Positions 31,080 to 39,262 of a stretch of DNA of 64,000 bases are shown piece by piece; within the stretch, counting starts at the first letter, position 1, and each line of letters opens with the position of its first letter. The translations under genes and the position numbers were made by a program. Source of the stretch: Actinomycetes bacterium (GTDB taxonomy: Bacteria; Actinomycetota; Acidimicrobiia; Acidimicrobiales; Ilumatobacteraceae); NCBI GenBank assembly GCA_021414085.1, contig JAIOPC010000004.1:104593-168592 (forward strand), given 5' to 3'. The notes under the pieces were generated by a model. That model had not been told where the DNA came from. It was given only the letters and a program-made list of their open reading frames with translations, and ran no database searches.

Positions 31080-32214
31080 GCCGTACCGTTCCCGCACCCA
31101 ATCCGCTGCCGGCGGCATGATGGTGCACCCACTCGTTGGCGGCGTTTGAGTTGAGCACCTGCAACACCGTGTCGCAGTCGTCCGACACGCAGGTGATCAC
31201 CGGCACGCTGGGTAACCACTCGCCAGCGGGATCGTGCACGGCTTCGATCACCTTCGTTTGGTTGGCGATGAGGATCTTCGGAACCGACCGCGTCGCGGCC
31301 CACCGTTGCAACCGTGGCGACAAACGATCGATCGCAACGCGCGGTGCTGCGTAGCGTTGCTTCGCGAAGCGCACCGGGCGTTCACCCCACAGGCAGCGAC
31401 CGGGCTCGATCAATCCGCTGGTGATGAGGGGCGGCCCTTCAACTTCGTCGCTGACTGCGCCAACCAATCCGTAGTACTGCTCGCGAAAGTCGACGCTGAA
31501 CGTGGCGATGTCGCCGAGCACCGGGCCAGCGTGCGCTGCTGGTGATGCGTCGGTGAGTAACCCGGCCCAAGTCGTCGGCCGTGGACGAGCGGGCAGCGGG
31601 GCGAAGTGTGGGCCGAACGCCCGCTGCACCTCGCGCTGCACGCCACCGACTTCCCACACCCCAGCCCACACGCGCACATTGGCGTCGAACATCTGAGTAT
31701 CCGACCACCACATCCAGCGCAGCGCTGCCTGCGCGTCGACAGCATCGCGAATCGCTGCCGTGTCGCGGGTCGATAACAACGACTGCGGCAGCACCAACCC
31801 GACGCGGCCACCGGGGCGGCATAGGCGAATTGCAAGTGCCAAGAACTCTGCCGCCGTGTCGGCGTATGGTCCGCCACCGAATCGCGATCGGCCACCTCGG
31901 GTGGTCGATGCCGCAAGTTGATTGAGGAATGGTGGATTGCCGACCACGATGTCGAACTGCTCGGCGCCCCAATCGCGCGAGAGTGCGTCGTCGTGGATGT
32001 AGGAGGTCGCCGGGTCGACATCGACACCGACCTGCGTTGGCAATCCCGTCGCCCGCAGAAACCGCCCGTCGCCGCACGCCGGATCGAGCACCGTGACCGC
32101 ACCATCGAAAGTCACTTCACGAACGATCGCGTCGACCAATTCGGGCGGCGTGTACCAAGCCCCTAGCTGTTTGCGTGTTCTACGCGCTGCGTCGGCGCGT
32201 TCGGGTTGGTGCAC
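31042..32214 (-). CDS. N6-adenine DNA methyltransferase, stand-alone
   Basis: This 390-residue class I methyltransferase has the cofactor motif VTVLDPACGDGRFLRA and the catalytic NPPF motif in DIVVGNPPFLNQ, typical of gamma-type N6-adenine enzymes (HsdM, type IIG). The C-terminal part around SVDFREQYYGLVG resembles the target-recognition start of such enzymes. No restriction endonuclease or specificity gene is next to it. It overlaps the MATE gene end to end by 38 bp and is 22 bp from the divergent coaA. Confidence 0.82.
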   Translation of the reverse strand: MHQPERADAARRTRKQLGAWYTPPELVDAIVREVTFDGAVTVLDPACGDGRFLRATGLPTQVGVDVDPATSYIHDDALSRDWGAEQFDIVVGNPPFLNQLAASTTRGGRSRFGGGPYADTAAEFLALAIRLCRPGGRVGLVLPQSLLSTRDTAAIRDAVDAQAALRWMWWSDTQMFDANVRVWAGVWEVGGVQREVQRAFGPHFAPLPARPRPTTWAGLLTDASPAAHAGPVLGDIATFSVDFREQYYGLVGAVSDEVEGPPLITSGLIEPGRCLWGERPVRFAKQRYAAPRVAIDRLSPRLQRWAATRSVPKILIANQTKVIEAVHDPAGEWLPSVPVITCVSDDCDTVLQVLNSNAANEWVHHHAAGSGLGAGTVRLNPKLLAGIPLR

Positions 32215-32236
32215 AAAGCCAGCGTAGGGTTCAGTC

Positions 32237-33172
32237 GTGCTGGCCGATCGTTACCTGACGTTCACCCGGGAGCAGTGGTCGGAATTGCGCGCCGCAACAC
32301 CGTTGACACTCAGCGAACGGGATCTCGAGTTATTGCGTGGCATCAACGAACGCATCGATCTCGACGAGGTCGCGACCGTGTACCTACCGCTCACGCGATT
32401 GATCAACCTCTACGTTGCCGCGACACAGAACCTGCACACTGCTTCGGCAGCGTTTCTCGGAACGAAAGCGCCACGCGTGCCCTACGTGATCGGCGTCGCT
32501 GGCAGCGTCGCTGTCGGTAAGAGCACGTTCGCTCGCATCCTGCAGGCGCTACTCGCTCATTGGCCTGATCATCCGAAGGTCGACCTTGTCACTACCGACG
32601 GCTTCCTGCACCCCAACCAGGTGTTGGAAGAGCGCGGCATCATGAACCGCAAAGGCTTCCCCGAGAGTTACGACACTCGCCGTTTGCTGCAGTTCTTGCG
32701 CGACCTGAAGAGTGGGGCGGCGACCGTAACAGCGCCGGTGTACAGCCACGTCGTGTACGACATCGTGCCCAACGAGTCGGTGGTCGTGCGTCAGCCCGAC
32801 ATCTTGATCATCGAGGGCCTGAATGTCTTGCAGGTCGGCGGTGCTGCCGAAGGTGTGGCGCCGACAGAGTTCGTGAGCGACTACTTCGATTTCTCCATCT
32901 ACATCGATGCCGACGAGCGAGACATTGAAGAGTTCTACGTGCAACGCTTCCTGACTCTCTGCGAAACAGTGTTCCAAGAACCCGACAGCTTCTTCCAGCA
33001 CTATGCACACCTCACGCGCGATGAGGCCGCCGAGACGGCGCGAGTCATCTGGCGCGAGATCAACGGCAAGAACCTGCGCGAGAACATCGCTCCGACCAAG
33101 ACGCGCGCCGGCCTGCTGCTGTTCAAGGGCCGCGATCACCGTGTGACCAGCATGAAGTTGCGTCGGCTATGA
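32237..33172 (+). CDS. coaA: Pantothenate kinase type I
   Basis: The 311-residue enzyme phosphorylates pantothenate, the first and regulated step of coenzyme A synthesis. The P-loop is [15 protein letters not shown] near residue 90. Other conserved parts are [21 protein letters not shown] and [16 protein letters not shown], all characteristic of CoaA. The start codon is GTG. The end overlaps the lipoprotein gene by 4 bp. The gene is essential in bacteria lacking a type III kinase. Confidence 0.95.
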   Translation: MLADRYLTFTREQWSELRAATPLTLSERDLELLRGINERIDLDEVATVYLPLTRLINLYVAATQNLHTASAAFLGTKAPRVPYVIGVAGSVAVGKSTFARILQALLAHWPDHPKVDLVTTDGFLHPNQVLEERGIMNRKGFPESYDTRRLLQFLRDLKSGAATVTAPVYSHVVYDIVPNESVVVRQPDILIIEGLNVLQVGGAAEGVAPTEFVSDYFDFSIYIDADERDIEEFYVQRFLTLCETVFQEPDSFFQHYAHLTRDEAAETARVIWREINGKNLRENIAPTKTRAGLLLFKGRDHRVTSMKLRRL

Positions 33173-33720
33173 AGCGTTACGCCGTTGCGGTGGCGCTGGT
33201 ACTCGTGTCGCTCGTTGCCTGCGGCGACGATGGCGTGCGCACCGTGCAACCGTACGACCGGGCACCCGTGCCGTTCGTTCCCGATCGAACCGCGCCAATC
33301 GATAGCAGCTCGGTCCAAGCCGACGGCTCGTTAGCCGCGAGCCTCGACGATGGTGACTACTGGGCGGAAGCAACTGCGGTCGGTTCCGGGCGTCCGTTCA
33401 TCATGTTCGATCTGGCGCAGGCGGTCTTTGCACAAACGTGCATCGACGAACTTGGCGCCGAGGCGTGCGCCGATGAGTACGCCGTGATCGGTGAACCGCA
33501 TGGCACCATGACGGTGCTGTGGGACGACTTGCAGTCGGTCACCGTTGTCGCCGAAAGCCGACAGAACTACGCGGTTCCTGGTGCCGAGCTGGCGTCGCTG
33601 ATTGGTGGTAACCAACCAAGCGCCGATGCACCGGCCGACTACCACTACGTGCCGTATCCGTTTCTGATCACCGTGCGCGACGGAGCCATCGTCGACGCAC
33701 ACCAAATCTGGGTGCCCTAA
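33169..33720 (+). CDS. Putative lipoprotein of unknown function
   Basis: The signal sequence [20 protein letters not shown] has a clear lipobox (LVAC), so the mature protein is a membrane-anchored lipoprotein starting at Cys18. The remaining 165 residues are acidic and contain one Cys pair ([10 protein letters not shown]), which could form a disulphide. I do not recognise a domain. It is translationally coupled to coaA (ATGA), but a functional link is not obvious. Its stop overlaps the convergent HAD gene by 4 bp. Confidence 0.78.
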   Translation: MKRYAVAVALVLVSLVACGDDGVRTVQPYDRAPVPFVPDRTAPIDSSSVQADGSLAASLDDGDYWAEATAVGSGRPFIMFDLAQAVFAQTCIDELGAEACADEYAVIGEPHGTMTVLWDDLQSVTVVAESRQNYAVPGAELASLIGGNQPSADAPADYHYVPYPFLITVRDGAIVDAHQIWVP

Positions 33721-34421
33721 CTCGGGAGTTCCAGCCAGCGGGGAAGCTCGCTGATTGAACCGAGCTCGGCGAAGCTCCCGTGAGCGGACAGGTCGACGGG
33801 ATCGATGCGCTCTAACTCGAAGAGCAGTGGGTAAGGAATATGGACGGCGGTTCCGCCGAGCGACAGCACCGGCAAGATGTCGCTGCGCATGCTGTTGCCG
33901 ATCATGCACACACGATCAGCGGCGATGCCCAGCTTGCGAAAGATGCGGTCGTACGTGCCGATGTCCTTCTCGAGCAAGATTTCGATATCGCTGAAGTGGT
34001 GCGCCAAGCCGCTGGTCTCCACCTTGTGTGTCTGGTGAATGAGATCGCCCTTGGTGATCAGCACCATCCGGTGATGCCGACCGATATGCGCGAGTACCTC
34101 GGCGACATGCGGGAGTAGCCGCACCGGTTCGGTGAGCTGGGTACGGATCAACTCCACCAACTCGCCGAGAACTGCGGTTGTCACGCGACCCTCGCTGATG
34201 GTGATAGCGGCTTCGACTGCGGACAATCCGAACGCCTTCACGCCGTAACCGAACGCTGCCAGGTTCTTGCGTTCGACGGCGGTGAGCGCCGCCTGTACGT
34301 CGACGCCGTCGGCAGCGAATGGCGTGACCAGCTCGACGAACCGTTGCTCGTTGGCGTGGAACGCATCCTCGCTATGCCACAACGTGTCGTCGGCATCGAA
34401 GGCAATGACGTCGAACTTCAT
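33717..34421 (-). CDS. HAD-superfamily hydrolase
   Basis: The protein begins MKFDVIAFDADDTLWHSED with the nucleophile and acid Asp pair. The Thr/Lys motifs are in VLITKGD and LLEKDIGTYDRIF, and the metal-binding motif is GNSMRSDI. It is a predicted small-molecule phosphatase of the YjjG/phosphoglycolate-like kind. The cap is helical (residues about 20-95). ATG 34421 sits 13 bp after the regulator stop, so it may be the third gene of that small operon. Substrate unknown. Confidence 0.85.
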   Translation of the reverse strand: MKFDVIAFDADDTLWHSEDAFHANEQRFVELVTPFAADGVDVQAALTAVERKNLAAFGYGVKAFGLSAVEAAITISEGRVTTAVLGELVELIRTQLTEPVRLLPHVAEVLAHIGRHHRMVLITKGDLIHQTHKVETSGLAHHFSDIEILLEKDIGTYDRIFRKLGIAADRVCMIGNSMRSDILPVLSLGGTAVHIPYPLLFELERIDPVDLSAHGSFAELGSISELPRWLELPS

Positions 34422-34434
34422 CGGTACCCGTTGC

Positions 34435-34800
34435 TCAGCGGTGCAATGCGTTGAGGTAGTTGTAGACGGTGATCCGGCTAACGCCGATCGCGTCGGCGAT
34501 GTCTTCCACCGCGCGGCGCAAGATGAACGCACCGCGCTCGTCGAGCAACCTGATCGCCCGCTGTTTGCCTTCGCGGCTCATCGACTGCAGAGGAGCGCCC
34601 ATCTCGCGTTCCACCGCCTCGATCATGCGGTCGAGTGCGCCGTGCAGCGGTGCTGGCCGCACGGCCGCTATCACCGCGCCTTCCCAGCGCAGTGGCAGGT
34701 CGCCTGCTTCGCGATCTTCGATCGCAACCAGCGATGCGCCGAGTTGTTCCACGATCGGTTTCACCGCCAGGACCAACGGGTGACGGGGCAGCTTGTTCAT
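34435..34800 (-). CDS. HTH regulator of the YheO/DauR C-terminal type
   Basis: The last about 50 residues read SREGKQRAIRLLDERGAF, then AVEDIADAIGVSRITVYNYL. This is the helix-turn-helix found at the C-terminus of YheO/DauR-type regulators. The N-terminal 65 residues would be a short sensor and may be a reduced version of the usual domain. At 121 residues it is about half the family length. Its start overlaps the stop of a thiamine-binding-type protein by 4 bp, so that protein may supply the signal. Confidence 0.7.
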   Translation of the reverse strand: MNKLPRHPLVLAVKPIVEQLGASLVAIEDREAGDLPLRWEGAVIAAVRPAPLHGALDRMIEAVEREMGAPLQSMSREGKQRAIRLLDERGAFILRRAVEDIADAIGVSRITVYNYLNALHR

Positions 34801-35063
34801 GTGATCCGCTCGGCGTGCAAGCTGACGTGAGTAGCGCCGTTTGCGAAGGCTTGCGCCACGATCGCGCCCGACACTTCGGCGACCTGTTCTTGCGTGACCG
34901 TGCACGACGAACCGAACGGCCCGAACTCGACCGACACACCAAGCGCCTCGGCCGCCGCAACCGCAGCGCGGACGTGCGGCCCCGGGTTGCCTTCGGTGAA
35001 GGGCTCGATCGTGAACTCCAGCAACAGCACGTCTCTGATGGTAGGGCCGACTGGCTTGAGCAT
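34797..35063 (-). CDS. MTH1187/YkoF-like thiamine-binding family protein
   Basis: The 88-residue protein matches the small ferredoxin-fold family (DUF77, MTH1187): VLLLEFTIEPFTEGNPGPHV, then VSVEFGPFGSSCTV, and VAQAFANGATHVSLHAERI. Members bind thiamine or related metabolites and act as sensors or carriers. The N-terminus could begin at ATG 35063 or at a later GTG before LLLEF. It is coupled by ATGA to a helix-turn-helix regulator, suggesting a ligand-sensing pair. Confidence 0.75.
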   Translation of the reverse strand: MLKPVGPTIRDVLLLEFTIEPFTEGNPGPHVRAAVAAAEALGVSVEFGPFGSSCTVTQEQVAEVSGAIVAQAFANGATHVSLHAERIT

Positions 35064-35090
35064 CCACCCCTCAGTCGAGCTTCACCGACC

Positions 35091-35360
35091 TCAGCGGGCG
35101 CCCATCACTCTTTGCAGATCGCTGCTGCGGGCGATGCAGTCGCCGCCGGCCGCGTCGAATGCCTGGTTCAGTTTGCTGAGCGCGGTGCGAAACGATGTGT
35201 TCCAGTCGCCCTCGAACTGATCTCGCGCCGGGCCGACCCAAGTGGTGCCGCTGAGTGCGGATGTGACGGCGCTCATCACGCCTTCGATGCTGGTGATCTG
35301 TTGCTTCAGCGAACGGCCGAGTGCGGCCAGTTGTTCGGGGTTTGCGCCATACATAGACAT
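35091..35360 (-). CDS. WXG100-like secreted protein, isolated
   Basis: The 89-residue protein is a helical hairpin with a central turn TTWVGPARDQFEGDWN, the W-x-G motif of ESAT-6/WXG100 proteins. The helices before and after fit the approximately 100-residue family. Such proteins normally leave the cell through a type VII (ESX) system. No EccC ATPase or other ESX gene is nearby, so it may use a system elsewhere. The start is set at ATG 35360 (MSMYGANPEQ). Confidence 0.78.
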   Translation of the reverse strand: MSMYGANPEQLAALGRSLKQQITSIEGVMSAVTSALSGTTWVGPARDQFEGDWNTSFRTALSKLNQAFDAAGGDCIARSSDLQRVMGAR

Positions 35361-35393
35361 TGTTGGTGCCTCCATTGCCGTTCAGACGACGGT

Positions 35394-35909
35394 TCACTCA
35401 AACTGAGGGCAGCGAACCAGCAGCAGCGGCAACAGCAGCGCCAAGTTGTCGGGCACGAACGACTCGCTCGCTAACAGCGCGGCCAGTTCGTGTCGATCAA
35501 CCCAGCGCACCTCTGCGATCTCGCCGTCGGTGAAGCGAAACGGACCGTCGTGTACAACGAGGTAGCCGCGCCCGATCATCGACACCGAGTCGTCAACGAA
35601 TGTTCCGTCACCAAGCAGTTCCCAGCTCTTGGCGAGCACCCCCAACTCTTCGGCGAGCTCGCGTCGTGCCGCGTCCTCGTAGCTCTCGCCCGCCGCGACG
35701 ACGCCGCCGGCGGCGATGTCCCACATCCCCGGCCACACATCTTTGGTCGGCGCACGACGGTGAACGAGCAGCCGACCGTCGGAGCCAAGCACTGCGATCG
35801 ACACGGCACGATGGTGCAGGTTTTCGGCTCGCATCTGAGCCCGTGTCACGGTCGCGACGACGCGGTCGTAGTCGTCGACAACATCGACCCACTCGGTTCG
35901 CCGTGCCAC
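35394..35909 (-). CDS. NUDIX hydrolase
   Basis: The NUDIX box occupies about residues 70-92, with the core RRELAEELGV preceded by GGVVAAGES. The N-terminus WVDVVDDYDRVVATVTRAQM is the YfcD/IDI-like extension seen in housekeeping NUDIX proteins. It probably hydrolyses a nucleoside diphosphate derivative. GTG 35909 is chosen because longer forms would cross the divergent M20 gene. The end is 34 bp from the WXG100 gene. Confidence 0.82.
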   Translation of the reverse strand: MARRTEWVDVVDDYDRVVATVTRAQMRAENLHHRAVSIAVLGSDGRLLVHRRAPTKDVWPGMWDIAAGGVVAAGESYEDAARRELAEELGVLAKSWELLGDGTFVDDSVSMIGRGYLVVHDGPFRFTDGEIAEVRWVDRHELAALLASESFVPDNLALLLPLLLVRCPQFE

Positions 35910-35933
35910 GGTTGCATGAATAGCATGCCGAGC

Positions 35934-37154
35934 ATGGAACTCGACACACTGCGCGATGAAGCCCATGACTTGCTCGACGAGACGAAGGCGCTGCGTCGCA
36001 CATTGCATCGTTGGCCCGAGCTGGGCAACGACCTGCCGGTGACGCGCGAGACGGTGCTGGGCGCGCTCGACGGGTTGCCGCTCAACGTCACGCTGCACGA
36101 GACGACAAGTGGAATCGCGGCGTTGCTTGATGGCGGCAAGCCCGGGCCGACGGTGTTGCTGCGTGGCGATATGGATGCGCTGCCATTGAAGGAAGACACC
36201 GGCCTCGATTTCGAGAGCGCCACCGAGGGGCAGATGCACGCGTGTGGTCACGACACGCACACCGCGATGTTGGTCGGCGCCGCAAAGCTGCTGAGCGCGC
36301 GTCGTGCAGATATTCCCGGACGCGTGTTGTTCATGTTCCAGCCCGGCGAAGAAGGCCACGGCGGCGCGCAGTTCATGATTGATGAGGGGCTACTCGATCC
36401 GGGCCCGGCCGCCGACGGCAGCGACTCGCCCGTCACCGGTGCATACGCGCTGCACATCACCAGCAACTTGCCGACCGGGTGGATTGCAAGCAAAGGCGGC
36501 AGCATCATGGCCTCCGCCGACACCATGTTGATCACGGTGACCGGGCGCGGTGGCCACGCCAGCCAGCCGCATCACGCACTCGACCCGATTCCGATCGCGT
36601 GCGAGATCGTGCAGGCACTGCAGATGATGGTGACGCGCACGATCGACGTGTTCGATCCTTCGGTGGTCACGGTCGGGCGCATCACCGCGGGTACAACCAA
36701 CAACGTCATCCCCGAGACGGCCGTCATCGAAGGCACCATTCGGGCAATCAGCGAAGCAACACGCAAGAAGGTGACCGATGGTATTCGCCGCGTTGCCGAC
36801 GGCATTGGCGCGGCTCATGGCGCACAGGTGACCGTCGAGTTCCTTGACGGTTATCCAGTCACGTCCAACAACGCTGGCGCCGCCGATTTTGCGCTCGGTG
36901 TGGTGAAGGATGTCATCGGTGCCAAGCAGACCGTGCGCCTTCCAAACCCGGTGATGGGTGCGGAGGATTTCAGCTACGTCCTCAATCAGATTCCGGGGGC
37001 AATGCTGTTCCTCGGTGGCACCGGCCCTGACCGCGATCCGAACACCGCAGCACCGAATCACTCGAACCGCGTGCTCTTCGATGAGGCGGCGATGGTGAAC
37101 GGCATTGCTGTCTATTCGGCGATGGCTCTACGTCACCTCGCGCCGGCAACCTGA
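35934..37154 (+). CDS. M20-family amidohydrolase/peptidase
   Basis: The enzyme has the M20D pattern: RRTLHRWPELGND, RGDMDALPLKEDTG, ACGHDTHTAMLVGA, MFQPGEEGHGGAQFM and the lid region GHASQPHHALDPI. It is expected to hydrolyse N-acyl amino acids or aminobenzoyl conjugates with one or two metal ions (Cys and His ligands in ACGHDTH). ATG 35934 best matches family starts; ATG 35925 and 35916 are also in frame. Cytoplasmic, about 400 residues, normal length. Confidence 0.88.
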   Translation: MELDTLRDEAHDLLDETKALRRTLHRWPELGNDLPVTRETVLGALDGLPLNVTLHETTSGIAALLDGGKPGPTVLLRGDMDALPLKEDTGLDFESATEGQMHACGHDTHTAMLVGAAKLLSARRADIPGRVLFMFQPGEEGHGGAQFMIDEGLLDPGPAADGSDSPVTGAYALHITSNLPTGWIASKGGSIMASADTMLITVTGRGGHASQPHHALDPIPIACEIVQALQMMVTRTIDVFDPSVVTVGRITAGTTNNVIPETAVIEGTIRAISEATRKKVTDGIRRVADGIGAAHGAQVTVEFLDGYPVTSNNAGAADFALGVVKDVIGAKQTVRLPNPVMGAEDFSYVLNQIPGAMLFLGGTGPDRDPNTAAPNHSNRVLFDEAAMVNGIAVYSAMALRHLAPAT

Positions 37155-37174
37155 GAGATTGCGTCACACTGTCG

Positions 37175-38071
37175 ATGCCGTTGCGCTTTCCCGTCGTGCC
37201 GATGAAAGCCGCGATGGGCGCGTTGCCGCCAGCAGTGCAGGACGACGAGTGGGCCTACGAGATCAAGTGGGATGGCTATCGCACTCTGGCGTTCATCGCC
37301 AACGGCGCCGTGCGCTTGCAAAGCAGCAACAGCATCGATGTCACTGCCAAGTATCCGGAGCTCACCGCGCTCGCGTCGGCGGTGAACGCGGAGTCGGCGA
37401 TCATCGATGGTGAACTGGTAGCGCTTGATGCCGATGGTCGCCCGAGCTTCTCACTGATGCAACAGCACTCCACCGAGGTCGCGTTCTATGCGTTCGATGT
37501 GCTGCAGATCAACGACGTCGACACGATCGCGCTGCCGTACGAACAGCGGCGCGCACTGCTGACCGAGTTGCTCGAGCCGGGCGCGAATTGGTCTGTGCCG
37601 ACTCATCGCATCGGCGACGGTGCCGCCTTGCTGGCGGCGAGTGCCGAGCAGGGGTTGGAGGGTGTGATGGCGAAACGGCTTGGTTCGCCCTATGTGCCCG
37701 GCAAGCGCTCGCCGAATTGGCGCAAGGTAAAAAACCGAACGCAGATTGAGGTCGTGATCGGTGGCTTCAACACCGGCACCGGCAATCGCGCCTCAACTTT
37801 CGGCGCATTGCTCGTCGGCATTCCCGCAGCCGATGGAACGTTGACGTACACGGGCGGTGTCGGCACCGGCTTCACGCAAGCCCGTTTGGAGTCGTTGCTC
37901 AAGGAGTTGCGCTCACGTGTGGTGCCGGATTGCCCGTTCGCGACGACGCCACCGCGCTCGCATACCGGCGACGCAACGTGGGTACGGCCGGAGATGCGGG
38001 CGTTGATCGAGATTGCCGAATTCACCAACGAGGGTTACGTGCGCCACGCCAGCTTCCTCGAACTGATCTGA
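37175..38071 (+). CDS. ATP-dependent DNA ligase, LigC-type
   Basis: This 298-residue protein contains only the adenylation and OB-fold domains of ATP-dependent ligases. The AMP-accepting Lys is in EIKWDGYR. Other motifs are IDGELVALDADGR, YAFDVLQI, EGVMAKRL and WRKVKN. It resembles the ligase domain of LigD/LigC used in actinobacterial non-homologous end joining and base-excision repair. No Ku gene, primase or phosphoesterase domain is present here. Confidence 0.88.
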   Translation: MPLRFPVVPMKAAMGALPPAVQDDEWAYEIKWDGYRTLAFIANGAVRLQSSNSIDVTAKYPELTALASAVNAESAIIDGELVALDADGRPSFSLMQQHSTEVAFYAFDVLQINDVDTIALPYEQRRALLTELLEPGANWSVPTHRIGDGAALLAASAEQGLEGVMAKRLGSPYVPGKRSPNWRKVKNRTQIEVVIGGFNTGTGNRASTFGALLVGIPAADGTLTYTGGVGTGFTQARLESLLKELRSRVVPDCPFATTPPRSHTGDATWVRPEMRALIEIAEFTNEGYVRHASFLELI

Positions 38072-38116
38072 TCGTCGGCTGTCTTTCCTATCGGTGCGCT
38101 TCTCTAGAGTGGCGCC

Positions 38117-39262
38117 ATGATCGACCGCGCCGCCGCCGTTGCACTCGATGCTGCCGATCCGTTGGCCGCCTTTCGCGATCGGTTCCACATTCCCGACGCG
38201 GGCGTGATCTATCTCGACGGCAACTCGCTGGGCATGCCACCCAAGCGCACGCTGGAACGGTTGACAGAGGTGTACGAGAAGGACTGGGCGACCGATCTGA
38301 TTCGCAGTTGGGATCACTGGGTCGACCTGCCGCAACGAGTCGGCAACGCGTTGGCGCCTCTGATTGGTGCGGCGCCGGGCGAAGTGGTGTTGCACGACAA
38401 CACGACGCTCAACGTGTATCAAGCGGTGCACGGCGCGATCGCGTTGCGACCCGATCGCCGCGTCATCGCGATCAGCCCCGACGACTTCCCGACCGATCGT
38501 TACGTGGTCGACGGCATTGCTGCCGCCACCGGCCACACCGTGCGCCACGGCTTCGACCGGCTCGACGATGTCGCCGTGATGGTGCGTTCGGTGATCGACT
38601 ACCGCACGGCTGCGCTCGTCGACGTTGCGAGCGAGACTGCCCGCGCTCACGCGGCGGGCGCGATGGTGGTGTGGGATCTGTCGCATGCTGCCGGCGCCAT
38701 CGAGATCGACCTGCGCAAGTGCGGCGCGCAGTTGGCGATCGGGTGCACCTACAAGTACCTCAACGGCGGGCCGGGCGCTCCGGCGTGGACGTTTGTTGCG
38801 CGCGAATTGCACGACACGATTCGGCAGCCAATCTGGGGTTGGTTCGCCACCAAGGATCAATTCGCGATGGGCCCCACCTTTCAGCCACGGGCCGACATTG
38901 CGCGCATGATGCTGGGAACGCCTTCGATCCTTGCGCTCGTCGCGGCCGAATGCGGCATCAGCTTGTCCGCCGAGGCTGGCATGGCTGCGATTCAGGCAAA
39001 GGGACGCAAGCTCACGCAGCTGGCGATCGAACTGTGCGATCAGTTCGGGTTCACCACGCCAACGCCACGCGACCCTGCCCAACGCGGCAACCATGTCGCC
39101 ATCGAGCACTCTGATGCGAAGGCTGTCGTGCGCGAGTTGTCGGCGCGCAACGTGATCTTCGATTTCCGCGAGCCCAACATCGTGCGCGCTGGTTGTTCAC
39201 CCCTCACGACCCGATTCGTCGATGTCTTCGATGGAGTGTCCGCGATCGCGCAGGCACGATGA
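38117..39262 (+). CDS. kynU: Kynureninase
   Basis: This PLP enzyme cleaves kynurenine to anthranilate and alanine. The family signature VIYLDGNSLGMPP is near residue 30. The PLP-lysine lies in CTYKYLNGGPGAP, and VVWDLSHAAGAI contains the PLP-binding Asp and His. The 381-residue length is normal. The window also encodes anthranilate degradation (13.5-19.8 kb), so the product has an obvious route. No tryptophan dioxygenase or kynurenine formamidase was seen in the window. The stop overlaps the following monooxygenase start by 4 bp. Confidence 0.93.
   Translation: MIDRAAAVALDAADPLAAFRDRFHIPDAGVIYLDGNSLGMPPKRTLERLTEVYEKDWATDLIRSWDHWVDLPQRVGNALAPLIGAAPGEVVLHDNTTLNVYQAVHGAIALRPDRRVIAISPDDFPTDRYVVDGIAAATGHTVRHGFDRLDDVAVMVRSVIDYRTAALVDVASETARAHAAGAMVVWDLSHAAGAIEIDLRKCGAQLAIGCTYKYLNGGPGAPAWTFVARELHDTIRQPIWGWFATKDQFAMGPTFQPRADIARMMLGTPSILALVAAECGISLSAEAGMAAIQAKGRKLTQLAIELCDQFGFTTPTPRDPAQRGNHVAIEHSDAKAVVRELSARNVIFDFREPNIVRAGCSPLTTRFVDVFDGVSAIAQAR

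Noticed and set aside
35490..35933. Long in-frame upstream extension of the M20 peptidase
   Set aside because: The extension crosses the NUDIX gene on the other strand, and family members begin near the ATG at 35934.
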